A stretch of DNA of 51,067 nt from Lachnospiraceae bacterium (GTDB lineage Bacteria; Bacillota; Clostridia; Lachnospirales; Lachnospiraceae), in NCBI GenBank assembly GCA_017440375.1, contig JAFSHK010000019.1, positions 1 to 51,067 on the forward strand, read 5' to 3'. A program made the position numbers and the translations under genes. Of the stretch, positions 8,267 to 17,010 are shown in pieces (the stretch's first letter is position 1; every line of letters begins with the position of its first letter). Under the pieces are notes generated by a model, which was not told the origin of the DNA, did no database searches, and worked only from the letters and a program-made list of their open reading frames with translations.

Positions 8267-8719
8267 TTATGTTTCATTCTTATCTTTCGCTTCTTTATCT
8301 TTTCTCAACTTTTCATTGATGGCATCTGCTTCTCTTTTTTCCAAGAGGTAACTCAAAACGTAAGTTAATACATCAAAAAATAGTATGGAAAAAGCAATAG
8401 CAATATATCCGGCTTTCCCGGGACTATCACCTACAATATAATGGACAACCCATATAATCGCTATTTCTAATACAACAACTTCTGCTACCCGTTGTATAAT
8501 AACCTGTTTTATTGTCATATCTTCTTTAAAATAAATAATAAGACATGGCAACATACAAATTAATCCCAAAAGTGCAGGAAGGAAAAAATAATGATATGTT
8601 ATAGGTTGTTCTGCTGCAAAAATACTTCCAATAATCCCCATGGAAAGTGCTATTTCAGCCTGCACAATAATATAATCTGAAATCATTTTCTTAATTGCAT
8701 TACTTCTATTTAAATTCAT
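8267..8719 (-). CDS. DUF3021-like four-helix membrane protein
   Basis: A membrane protein of 150 residues with four predicted helices and a charged cytosolic tail (KREADAINEKLRKDKEAKDK). The order of helices and the MTIKQVIIQRVAEVVVLEIAI segment fit DUF3021, a family often linked with LytTR regulators; no such regulator is adjacent. The start at 8719 is chosen because TTGGAGG lies eight bases upstream; an in-frame start eleven codons earlier has no site. It follows the pyrF remnant by 50 bases and may share its transcript. Function unknown. Confidence 0.65.
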   Translation of the reverse strand: MNLNRSNAIKKMISDYIIVQAEIALSMGIIGSIFAAEQPITYHYFFLPALLGLICMLPCLIIYFKEDMTIKQVIIQRVAEVVVLEIAIIWVVHYIVGDSPGKAGYIAIAFSILFFDVLTYVLSYLLEKREADAINEKLRKDKEAKDKNET

Positions 8720-8769
8720 AATAAATGCCTCCAAGATTTTCTGCCATATCAAGCAGTTCTCTTGATATT

Positions 8770-9695
8770 CTATCTATTCTGTAATGCTCCACTAATATCT
8801 GCAATCATATCTTCTACTGCTGCTCTGGAAGCTTCTCCGAAATTCTCTGCTCCGTATTTTGCATATTTTTCCTGCTGATATGCTGCTATAATACCTCTGG
8901 AAGAATTAACAATTGCTCCTAATCCATCTTCGTTAAAGAAGTGTACCAAGTCTGCTCCTTTTCCACCTTGTGCACCATAGCCCGGTACAAGAATGAAGGA
9001 TTTCGGCATAACGCGGCGGAGAACTTTACCCATTTCCGGATAAGTAGCACCTACTACCGCACCGATATAGCTGTAGGAATCTCCCATACAGTCTTCGCCC
9101 CACTGTGCAACTTTCTCACCAACGATTTCATACAATGGTTTACCGTCAACCAATCTATCCTAAATTCTCCACTACTTGGATTAGAAGTTTTTACCAGAAT
9201 AAACAAACCTTTTTTCTCTTCTTTACAAACCTTCACAAACGGATTTACACCATCCGAACCAAGATAAGGATTCACTGTTACGAAATCTTCATCAAAACCA
9301 TAACAAGAATTACTTCCTACTTGAACTTTTCCAAGATGGCCTACCGCATAAGCTTCCGATGTAGAACCGATGTCACCCCGTTTGATATCACCGATAACTA
9401 CCAAACCTTTTTCTTTGCAATAATCCACGGTTTTCTTAAATGCAATCAATCCTTCAATACCAAACTGCTCGTACATAGCAATCTGCGGTTTCACTGCCGG
9501 AATCAAATCATATACATTATCTACAATTTCTTTATTATATAACCAGATTGCTTCTGCCGCACCTTTAAGCGTCTCTCCATGTTCTGCAAAAGCTTGTTTC
9601 TGTATATGTTCCGGTATATATTTTAACATCGGATCAAGTCCTACGACAATCGGTGCTCCTGTTTTCTGAATGTTGCTTACCAATTTATTTATCAT
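8770..9695 (-). pseudogene. pyrF: Orotidine 5'-phosphate decarboxylase, split by a one-base frameshift
   Basis: The last step of UMP synthesis. Codons from 9695 give a type-2 enzyme start (GAPIVVGLDPML, then catalytic GDIKRGDIGSTSEAYA) up to VKTSNPSSGEF near 9162. The frame then breaks and the remainder (LVDGKPLYEIVGEKVAQWGE and VPGYGAQGGKGADLVHFF) continues one frame over to 8770. Restoring one C (TTTCAGGATAG instead of TTTAGGATAG at about 9160-9163) gives an uninterrupted protein of about 309 residues, the normal length. All catalytic motifs are intact on either side. It is either a very recent inactivation or a read error. The ribosome site GAGGAGAGAAACA precedes ATG 9695. Confidence 0.9.
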
Positions 9696-9718
9696 TGTTT
9701 CTCTCCTCTTGGTTCATT

Positions 9719-10132
9719 CTACAATGTCTTATCTTCCAAATCCTTCAAGACATACTGATTCTCAATATATTCAGGAAATTGGGCTCTTGTCACCCACTCA
9801 TACTCGCCATACTCTTCCGGTAAAACAATATTCTCCTCTTCTTCTTCCGGAATAGAACAGATATATGCGATACCAACACAATGCGTATCTCCTAACATAT
9901 TAGACCATGTATATTCAACTTTTTCAATCTTCCCTTCAATAGACAACAATTCGTTCATTGCACGAAGTACCGCTTCATCCGGTGCTTCTCCATGAACAAC
10001 CTCTGTATCCACAAACTCCCATACAAAAGGATCTGGAATACGATCATCTACCCATCTTTTAATCAAAAGATATTTGTCTTCTTTCTTAATGATACCTTTT
10101 ACACGTAAAAAAGTATTTCCCATAAACCTCAA
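9719..10132 (-). CDS. Nudix-fold protein with degenerate Nudix box
   Basis: A protein of about 137 residues with the Nudix fold order (IIKKEDKYLLIKRW, then GEAPDEAVLRAMNELLSIEG). In the canonical box the helix reads R-E-x-x-E-E; here it is R-A-M-N-E-L, so two of the metal-binding glutamates are missing. Hydrolase activity is doubtful and a binding or regulatory role is possible. The start is either TTG at 10132, with AAGGAAA close upstream, or ATG at 10123, where only a GAGG at too short a distance is seen. It lies just before pyrF behind a well-formed promoter (10159-10187), probably one operon. Confidence 0.7.
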   Translation of the reverse strand: MRFMGNTFLRVKGIIKKEDKYLLIKRWVDDRIPDPFVWEFVDTEVVHGEAPDEAVLRAMNELLSIEGKIEKVEYTWSNMLGDTHCVGIAYICSIPEEEEENIVLPEEYGEYEWVTRAQFPEYIENQYVLKDLEDKTL

Positions 10133-10158
10133 CCATTTCCTTTCTAAGAACTACTAAA

Positions 10159-10187
10159 ATAGTACCATTGACACATATTCTTGTCAA
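10159..10187 (-). promoter_or_regulatory. Promoter with embedded dyad before the Nudix-pyrF genes
   Basis: Minus-strand TTGACA (10187-10182) and TACTAT (10164-10159) with a 17-base spacer. The inverted repeat TTGACA-8-TGTCAA (10168-10187) covers the -35 box and most of the spacer, a likely repressor site. Whether a regulator or only chance symmetry is involved cannot be told here. Confidence 0.65.
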
Positions 10188-10227
10188 CTGACATCACGTT
10201 TCTACCAAGGTCTTCTTCGGTCTATTC

Positions 10228-11271
10228 TTATCTGGTCTTCAGAAACTGATACTCTCTTTGTGCCTCGGCATCATCCGGATAAGATTTCAGATAATCGCTC
10301 ATAAGTGCTGCTGCGGTCTTGTATTCCCGCATATATTCATACGCTACTATTTCATTGAATTTCAATGTTTGCATCATTTCATTATCTTCAATATTCATAC
10401 CAGCCTGAAATGCTGTTAGAGCCAGTTCATACTCACCCATCTGCATTCTGCACAATCCCAACTGATTATAAATTTCCGGTTGCGTCGGGTCGTTCTCTGT
10501 ATAATCGCTATAAATACTGGAAGCATAATTATAATCGCCAAGTGCTTCATAAGTCTTTCCCAGAAATAACGCTGCACCGAAATCGGATGATGTTTTTAAC
10601 TTGGATAAACTAAGCTTAGCATTCTCATAGTCCTCCAGATAATAATAAATACGTCCTAAATCATAATCAGAAATAGATTTCTCATTATCCGCTACTGCTG
10701 TCTGAAGATATTCGATTCCGGCATCCTTATAACCGTTATCCAGTAGCGCTGTATATATCTGAATCATTCTATCATAATCATTTGGTGCTAATGTAATGGT
10801 CTGATCAAAATCCAGTTTGGCTCCTTCATAATCTCCGCCATATAATTTCACACAGCCTCGCAAATAATATGCCTCAATCTCCTTTGGACGCAAATTCAAT
10901 ATCGCATCATAAGCGTTAATCGCCTTCTCCGGCTGTCCGCTTCTATAATAAGCCGTCGCTAGATAATAATTGATATCGTAGTCCATATCTTCCGGTGTTC
11001 CACCGCTTAACTGCAATGCTTTCTCTAAACAGGCAATGGCATCCTCGTATTGTGTCAAACCGATATACGCAATGCCCATACCTCGATAAAGTTGTCTTTC
11101 ATTTTCTTTATTTTCTAATGCTGCCTCAAAGCACCCTATTGCCTCTTCATACTGCAAATTTTCTACCGCAGTCATACCCATGCTGATATTGTCTGTTTTT
11201 TCTTCTGCTGAACATCCTACACAAAGCAAAACGGCAATTACACTTATGGCAAGTAATTTTCTTTTTCTCAT
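10228..11271 (-). CDS. TPR-repeat lipoprotein
   Basis: A 347-residue secreted protein tethered to the membrane: signal peptide MRKRKLLAISVIAVLLCVGC with a lipobox ending at Cys20. The rest is a row of about eight tetratricopeptide repeats (for example NLQYEEAIGCFEAALENK, YEDAIACLEKAL, PEKAINAYDAIL, YELALTAFQAG). TPR lipoproteins usually act as scaffolds for protein contacts at the cell surface. Nothing in the neighbourhood names a partner. AGGGTG precedes the ATG at 11271. Confidence 0.8.
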   Translation of the reverse strand: MRKRKLLAISVIAVLLCVGCSAEEKTDNISMGMTAVENLQYEEAIGCFEAALENKENERQLYRGMGIAYIGLTQYEDAIACLEKALQLSGGTPEDMDYDINYYLATAYYRSGQPEKAINAYDAILNLRPKEIEAYYLRGCVKLYGGDYEGAKLDFDQTITLAPNDYDRMIQIYTALLDNGYKDAGIEYLQTAVADNEKSISDYDLGRIYYYLEDYENAKLSLSKLKTSSDFGAALFLGKTYEALGDYNYASSIYSDYTENDPTQPEIYNQLGLCRMQMGEYELALTAFQAGMNIEDNEMMQTLKFNEIVAYEYMREYKTAAALMSDYLKSYPDDAEAQREYQFLKTR

Positions 11272-11356
11272 TTATTTCACCCTTTTTATCTTACCACAGG
11301 AATTCCTTCAAGCCAACTGCTTAAATCATATTTCCACAAAACTACTTATTCCCTGT

Positions 11357-12115
11357 CTAAACCAAATTTCCGCATACGAAATCTTTCATGATACCGAAAA
11401 ATTCCCGTACCATATTATTCAACTGAAAATATACATTTGAACGTGCCGAAATACCACAAACATTCTCTATTCCAAGATGCTTCGCCAAATGGACCCCTCG
11501 AAATACATGAAAATTATTCGTTACAATTCCCACTCTGTCATTCTCCTTATCCAAAAATTGTGAACTGAACAAAATATTTTCTGAAGTATCCGTTGATTTA
11601 TCTTCCATAATAATACGTTCCGGCTCAATCCCCTTTTCTACCAGATATTCATACATTCCCTGTGCTTCCGAACACGGTTCATTCGACCCTTGCCCACCCG
11701 AAACAATACAAACAGTAGCTTCGTTTTCAATTAGGTAATCGTAAGCTTCATCCAGACGGAATTTCAAAGCCGCACTCGGTCCTTTTTCTTTAATCTGTGC
11801 TCCCAGTACGATGATATAATCTAAATTTTCTTCGCCTTTTTCATTGTAATGGCTAACAATCAGTCCTTCTACAACAACGAACAAAAGAATTCCCAAAATC
11901 ACTCCTGCCATAATAATCTTCTGCAACACAGACGGTATTTTATCCCACAAATGAAAATGAAGAAAGGACGCAAGCCCAAGAAAAAAGAAACCACCGGCTG
12001 CCCAAACCAAATAAAATCTTGTTCCTGATTTAATACTAAAAATCAGATAACAATATCCAAAACAAAACAAACTAAATAATACGCTTAATACAATACCAAT
12101 CATTTCTTTTTTCAT
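11357..12115 (-). CDS. YdcF-like DUF218 membrane protein
   Basis: A 252-residue protein with three N-terminal membrane helices (about residues 4-80) and a C-terminal DUF218 domain. Its motifs are DYIIVLGAQI, VSGGQGSNEPCSEA, IIMEDKSTDTSENI and VGIVTNNFHVFRG, as in SanA/YdcF/ElyC proteins, which are tied to envelope functions. The GTG codon five codons upstream is in frame, but AAGGGAG lies between it and the ATG at 12115, which is therefore chosen. It follows the lipase gene by 24 bases and is probably co-transcribed. Confidence 0.8.
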   Translation of the reverse strand: MKKEMIGIVLSVLFSLFCFGYCYLIFSIKSGTRFYLVWAAGGFFFLGLASFLHFHLWDKIPSVLQKIIMAGVILGILLFVVVEGLIVSHYNEKGEENLDYIIVLGAQIKEKGPSAALKFRLDEAYDYLIENEATVCIVSGGQGSNEPCSEAQGMYEYLVEKGIEPERIIMEDKSTDTSENILFSSQFLDKENDRVGIVTNNFHVFRGVHLAKHLGIENVCGISARSNVYFQLNNMVREFFGIMKDFVCGNLV

Positions 12116-12139
12116 GAATACTCCCTTCACACGGTTCTT

Positions 12140-13498
12140 TTAGAACCCTTTTTCTTTCAGGTCTTGCACTAGGTTTACATAAAACTCTCTAACATCAAAA
12201 TTCGAGAAGTTTTCTCTGTTCAAATCAATCATATCGCCATGTGAAATTCCTCGCTTACCTTCCGGTTTTAATGTCCTATACACATTTCCCCACAAAGCCG
12301 ATTCCACCGAAACAAGACCATCATTTTCGCCATCGAAATATTTCACAAGATCATAAGAAAAATTCAGCGGAAATCTACCACTCTGCGCTTTCGACATAGA
12401 AGAGGCAATGCTTTGATAATACACACTCTCAGAATCTACTATCTTCTGATTTCTCTCCTGACATCTTGTCGCTGTCAAATCTGTCACCGCACCGAGAAAA
12501 TCCGGTGAAGTATCTCCTAACCTGCAAAGAGTATCATTATATCGTTTCGCCATCGACTTTCGCAATCCTTCCGGCACCTTCTCCAGAAGATAATCTGCAA
12601 ACATACATCCTCTATGTGGCGTGTTAATTGTTGTAAGCGATGCCACATAATCAGCCACATCATATTCACTAATTGCATAACGGATGTCCAGTCCTCCCTT
12701 GGAATGTGCTATGACATTTACTTTCCCACATCCGGTTTCCTGTACGATTTGCTTGATTCTCTCTGCTAATTCTTTGCCCGATTCTGCAACCGTTACGGCA
12801 GATTGTTGATTTCCATAATAAATCTCTGCTCCATTACGTATCAACTCTTTCGGAATTCTTCCCCAATAATTAAAGAAACGAGCGTCTCTGAAAAAGACAC
12901 CATGTACCATCAAAAGCGGATACTTTGTATGACAACACTCGCTTTCTTTTCGAACCTCATTTAATTCGATTTTCTCCAACTCGATTTCATACTCTTGCCC
13001 TGCCAATCGATAAAGTTTATAGAGGAAAAACAAATTTAAAACCGGTATCCACCATAAAAGCATTATCGCAACACGATAACGGATCCCCATTTGCACTGAG
13101 GTTGCAAACAAACGAATACTTCCATTTAACAACAATATCCCCTCGCCTAACAGCCAGCCAACAATCCCAATCACAAAAAGTACAATACTTCCTGTGCTTG
13201 CAAACTCCAGATGCAGCCCCAAACTAATATTTATCGCAGTATTGACTAAGAAAGTCAACATTGTGTATATAATAAGATATCTGCCTTTTTGGAGCTGTTT
13301 TAATCTTTTTCCTGCTATTTTCTCTTCTTTTCCTCTTCCTGTATATGGAACAATATTCATACAGACAAAAAAAGCAACTGCTGCCAAGCCAAATAGTACT
13401 TCGACTGCTCTGTGCCATGCAGTTCCTTGCAAAACTCCTATCCAGTTTGTACTGATTGTCAAAAGCAATGTCATAAACAAAACTTTTATCTTGTGCAT
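12140..13498 (-). CDS. Membrane-anchored triacylglycerol lipase-like hydrolase
   Basis: A 452-residue protein. Residues 1-175 carry about five membrane helices. The C-terminal part is an alpha/beta hydrolase of lipase type: YPLLMVHGVFFRDARFFNYW (oxyanion region), VNVIAHSKGGLDIR with the nucleophile serine in A-H-S-K-G, the segment TTINTPHRGC, DGENDGLVSVES with a probable catalytic aspartate, and HGDMIDL with a probable catalytic histidine. The motif order matches bacterial lipases that act on cell-surface lipids or acyl esters. Substrate unknown. It heads the two-gene unit with the YdcF protein. Confidence 0.8.
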   Translation of the reverse strand: MHKIKVLFMTLLLTISTNWIGVLQGTAWHRAVEVLFGLAAVAFFVCMNIVPYTGRGKEEKIAGKRLKQLQKGRYLIIYTMLTFLVNTAINISLGLHLEFASTGSIVLFVIGIVGWLLGEGILLLNGSIRLFATSVQMGIRYRVAIMLLWWIPVLNLFFLYKLYRLAGQEYEIELEKIELNEVRKESECCHTKYPLLMVHGVFFRDARFFNYWGRIPKELIRNGAEIYYGNQQSAVTVAESGKELAERIKQIVQETGCGKVNVIAHSKGGLDIRYAISEYDVADYVASLTTINTPHRGCMFADYLLEKVPEGLRKSMAKRYNDTLCRLGDTSPDFLGAVTDLTATRCQERNQKIVDSESVYYQSIASSMSKAQSGRFPLNFSYDLVKYFDGENDGLVSVESALWGNVYRTLKPEGKRGISHGDMIDLNRENFSNFDVREFYVNLVQDLKEKGF

Positions 13499-13619
13499 AT
13501 TTTCACCATTTTTTACCTTTTTATCTTATCAATGGATTCTTAAAAACCACATTGGTATATTCTTAATTTTTTCTGAAAAGAACAAAGCGAACAAGTCCAC
13601 TTTCCTATACAATAGCAAA

Positions 13620-13645
13620 GAGCGCAAGCATAACTGCCTACGCTC
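13620..13645 (-). terminator. Possible terminator after the acidic lipoprotein gene
   Basis: Arms GAGCG and CGCTC with internal G-C pairs around an A/T loop, 20 bases beyond the stop codon at 13666. On the minus strand it is followed only by TTTGCTATT, so it is a weak candidate. Confidence 0.4.
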
Positions 13646-13665
13646 AAAAACACAAATTGTTTTAA

Positions 13666-14943
13666 TTATTTTACAACACCTGTTTCAAAAATCGTATTAA
13701 CTACTTCTTCCGTGCTTGCACCTTCCCATGAATATACATAGATGACATATGCTTCGGAATCAACCTGACCCATATAATATGTTAATATACCGGAACCATC
13801 ATCTGTAGATGCCTCAATAGTAATCTTAGCTGTTCTACCCATGAATGTTTCTCCCATGTCTTCCACCGTAATATCATCCATCATCCCTTCGAAATAAGAT
13901 TCGAAATATGTTTTGGTATACTCTTCATCAGATAATAATGCAGACACTATATCTTCTGATGTCCAGTCATTTGTTACCGTAATCGCAACATCTGCTAACG
14001 CATAATTTCCATCCGGAGCAAAAACATATTCATCATATGAACTTTCTTCCTCATCCTTTGCCCAGCCTTCCGGAAGTTCAAACGACATGAAGCCTAAATT
14101 GAACGCGTCCGGATTAAACTCATCACTGTTTTCAAACTCCGCTCTCTTCGTATCTGCAAAAGATTCATCCCAGTTAATATCAACCTGATAGAAGGACTCT
14201 ATTTCACTGATTAAATCTGCCGTTTTACCTGTTGTCTCATCTGCATCAATTTCAACAACTGTAAGGGCATAAATGCCATCTTCCATTTCTTTCAAATTGT
14301 ACTGCTCAAAATATGGATAATATACATCATCATAAGAATCGTAATCCATATAGCTTACTTCACAGATAGCAGAGCCATCTGCTAATTCCTGAACCTCTCC
14401 TACGCTAATTCCATAATAAGAATCAGAAGCATACTCCATCATGCTTGTTACATACTCTTCCAGATTTTCTACCACCGTATAGTCTTCTGCTTCATACTGT
14501 AAATATGGGTTAATATCAATTTCAAACGTAACCCCCATACGAGAACTTCTTGCGATGGCACCGGAAACAGATGAATAATCATCATCCGGAATATATACGG
14601 AATAGCTTACTTTATCTCCTGATTTTGTTTCTGAGGTAGCAATAATAGCTTCCATTAAGTATTCAAAGTCTGTATACCCCGATGCTTCTTTCGAGCCAAA
14701 AACAACTCCTTTTGCAGATGTCGTAGTTTCCTCTGCTGCTTCTTCACTTTCTTCGGCTTCTGTCTCGCCGGTCAACGTATCAGGCAACTCCAACTCTTCT
14801 GCTACTTCTTCTTCCTGTTCATCCGCAGATGCCGGTTTTCTGTTACTTGTCACATCTGATGCACTTGGAGTTGCAGAGCCACACGCTGTTAATCCAAACA
14901 CCATAGATGCTGCCAAAAATGCTGCAATCGATTTCTTTTTCAT
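13666..14943 (-). CDS. Acidic lipoprotein of unknown function
   Basis: A 425-residue exported lipoprotein: MKKKSIAAFLAASMVFGLTA followed by lipobox Cys21. Residues about 25-80 form a low-complexity Glu/Ala/Thr linker (EEEVAEELELPDTLTGETEA). The remainder is a tyrosine- and aspartate-rich beta-type region with no catalytic motif that I recognise; near the end a segment LPEGWAKDEEESSY resembles the extracytoplasmic domains of Clostridial lipoproteins. It appears monocistronic. GGGAGAAAACAG precedes the ATG. Confidence 0.75.
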   Translation of the reverse strand: MKKKSIAAFLAASMVFGLTACGSATPSASDVTSNRKPASADEQEEEVAEELELPDTLTGETEAEESEEAAEETTTSAKGVVFGSKEASGYTDFEYLMEAIIATSETKSGDKVSYSVYIPDDDYSSVSGAIARSSRMGVTFEIDINPYLQYEAEDYTVVENLEEYVTSMMEYASDSYYGISVGEVQELADGSAICEVSYMDYDSYDDVYYPYFEQYNLKEMEDGIYALTVVEIDADETTGKTADLISEIESFYQVDINWDESFADTKRAEFENSDEFNPDAFNLGFMSFELPEGWAKDEEESSYDEYVFAPDGNYALADVAITVTNDWTSEDIVSALLSDEEYTKTYFESYFEGMMDDITVEDMGETFMGRTAKITIEASTDDGSGILTYYMGQVDSEAYVIYVYSWEGASTEEVVNTIFETGVVK

Positions 14944-15049
14944 CTGTTTTCTCCCTCACACATAGTACTAAACAAAAAATAACAACTCGTTTATTATATC
15001 ACTCAAAAACAGACACTTCAATTAGTAAAATGCTATATCTTCTTGTCAT

Positions 15050-16906
15050 TCAGCGCCTATTTTCTGGCAAACTTGCCTCTAAGCACAATGCCCCATACCC
15101 CACTCTTGCATTTGGATATTGCAGTTCTCCCCGAATAGGTTCTGCCCCCTTACGCAAATAGGCTTTTACTTTTTCTCCATACAAATAGCGGTCATTCCCT
15201 TCAACGATTCCCCATTGCATCAGTAGTGCGGCTGCTCCGGTAACAAACGGTGTTGCAAAGGAAGTGCCCGTCACTGCTTCATAACCTCCGTCTCTTGCTG
15301 TTGTTAATATTCCGACTCCCGGTGCCACAATATCAGGTTTAATAAAGGAACCTTCTATTCGTCCACCTAATCTATCCTGATACAAATATCCTCTGCCCGA
15401 AAAATCTGCATAAGCCTCCAATGCCGTCTGATAAGCTCCTACCGTTATAACTTTGGATGCAGTCGAGGGAATTGTCAGTGTTACATCCGGTGTCGGTCTT
15501 ACAAAACGAGTCTGCTCCGAGCGCACAACCCCTGATGGCAGATAAAACGTATAATTTCCGGTTATCGTTTCTATCGGTTCTAGGCGAAAGGTCCAAATGC
15601 CACTATTCACATAGCTATTGTTCCCTATCGGCAGAAAATCAAAATAAATCTCCTGACTAGTCAGATAAGGTGCCGGTTCACCATTGTAAAGAAGTATTGT
15701 TGTCTGCTCCAGTTGCAATGTCTGTTTGCCACCCCTGTCAGTATCTACCAAAAAGGACTGTCCCGAAGGTGATATTATTTCAATTCGGTAACGATCCACA
15801 TAATCTTTCCATAGCTGCACATTTAAGCCGGTTTCATAATTTCCAACTACCAGCTCCACCAAAACCGTTTCTCTCTCCCGCCTTCCAACATTTGTATTTG
15901 TCACCCCAACACTTCCCCCAGAATGCCCACCGGAAGCCCCTTCATTACCACTTCCCACACAAATAGCACTTCGCCCGATTTCTGACACATTATCAATAAA
16001 GCGTTCTAATAAAGAAGTACCATTATGTGCACCATAAGTATTTCCGAAGCTTAAGTTGATAGCCACCGGCATCTGCAATTCGATTGCTTTGCTTGCAACA
16101 TAGGTAAGTGCTCTCATAAGTTCCGTCGTTCTTGGAAATCCTTCTGCCCTCGGTACTCCTAATTTCACAATAATCAACTCACTCTCCGGTGCTACTCCTG
16201 CATAAATACCGTCAGAGCTATTCCCATTTCCTGCCGCAATTCCTGCAACGGCTGTTCCATGCCCTGACGTATCAATGCTTGGAACTAATTGAAATCCTTC
16301 TGCTTCTGTTTCTGCTTGTAATGCTTCATTAATTTGTGCTTCGTTAAATTCTACACCGGTTTGAAATCCCTCCGGTGGTGCATACTCCCTATTGCCGGCT
16401 TGTTGTATCTGTCCTGCATCTAACGTCTGATCCCACAAATAACGGATTCGTGTTGTTCCGTCTGCTTTCCGAAAATCCATATTCCGATATGCAATTCCGG
16501 AATCAATAATGGCAATCAAGACACCTTGCCCTTGTATCGTTGTTGCAAATTGACTTCCCGGAACAATACAGGATACTTGTTTCCCTTGCAGTACTTCAAA
16601 AAAAAGTCTTTTGGGCTTCTCAATATATTCTATTTCCTCCACTTCCGTCAACGCATCCATATAACTCTCCGGTATTGTCAAAATGGCATATCCTGCTATC
16701 AAATCTTCTATCCGTACCAGATTGCCTTGTGGTGCATTCAAAAAAGAGGATAAGCCCTGCCTTAAGTCACCGTGATATTTCACAATTACTTCCCATGTCC
16801 TGTCCTCTTTTTCAAAACCAATATTCAATTCTAATGATTTTTCCCGTTCTTCTTCTGAACTGTCCAGTGCAAGATTCAATAAGTTTTCGCGCTTCTGAGA
16901 ATCCAT
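15050..16906 (-). CDS. Csp-like subtilisin family (S8) serine protease
   Basis: A 618-residue subtilase without a signal peptide. An N-terminal prodomain-like region (about 1-100) precedes the catalytic domain: Asp in IAIIDSGIAY, His in TSGHGTAVAGIAAG, oxyanion Asn in VGSGNEGASGG, and Ser in TGTSFATPFVTGAAAL. About 150 residues with a jelly-roll character sit between the Asn and Ser motifs, as in the CspA/B/C germination proteases of Clostridia and their relatives. The triad is complete, so this is an active enzyme and not a CspA/C-like pseudoprotease. Many gut Lachnospiraceae carry such genes outside any germination locus, so a germination role is only a possibility. Confidence 0.85.
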   Translation of the reverse strand: MDSQKRENLLNLALDSSEEEREKSLELNIGFEKEDRTWEVIVKYHGDLRQGLSSFLNAPQGNLVRIEDLIAGYAILTIPESYMDALTEVEEIEYIEKPKRLFFEVLQGKQVSCIVPGSQFATTIQGQGVLIAIIDSGIAYRNMDFRKADGTTRIRYLWDQTLDAGQIQQAGNREYAPPEGFQTGVEFNEAQINEALQAETEAEGFQLVPSIDTSGHGTAVAGIAAGNGNSSDGIYAGVAPESELIIVKLGVPRAEGFPRTTELMRALTYVASKAIELQMPVAINLSFGNTYGAHNGTSLLERFIDNVSEIGRSAICVGSGNEGASGGHSGGSVGVTNTNVGRRERETVLVELVVGNYETGLNVQLWKDYVDRYRIEIISPSGQSFLVDTDRGGKQTLQLEQTTILLYNGEPAPYLTSQEIYFDFLPIGNNSYVNSGIWTFRLEPIETITGNYTFYLPSGVVRSEQTRFVRPTPDVTLTIPSTASKVITVGAYQTALEAYADFSGRGYLYQDRLGGRIEGSFIKPDIVAPGVGILTTARDGGYEAVTGTSFATPFVTGAAALLMQWGIVEGNDRYLYGEKVKAYLRKGAEPIRGELQYPNARVGYGALCLEASLPENRR

Positions 16907-16989
16907 GAAGTTACCTCATATCAGAATCTTATTATAATCTTATGCACCTACACTATCTTTTTACAACCCTTTTTTCTTTCTGTCATTAT

Positions 16990-17010
16990 TTAGGTTATTG
17001 CGAAACTACA
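16990..17010. repeat. Short copy of the MITE end sequence at the chemoreceptor stop codon
   Basis: TTAGGTTATTGCGAAACTAC closely matches both ends of the MITE-like element at 28321-28528, including the exact 13-mer TTGCGAAACTACA. The minus-strand TAG stop of the chemoreceptor gene (17006-17008) lies inside this copy. No matching opposite end is visible nearby. Confidence 0.4.
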
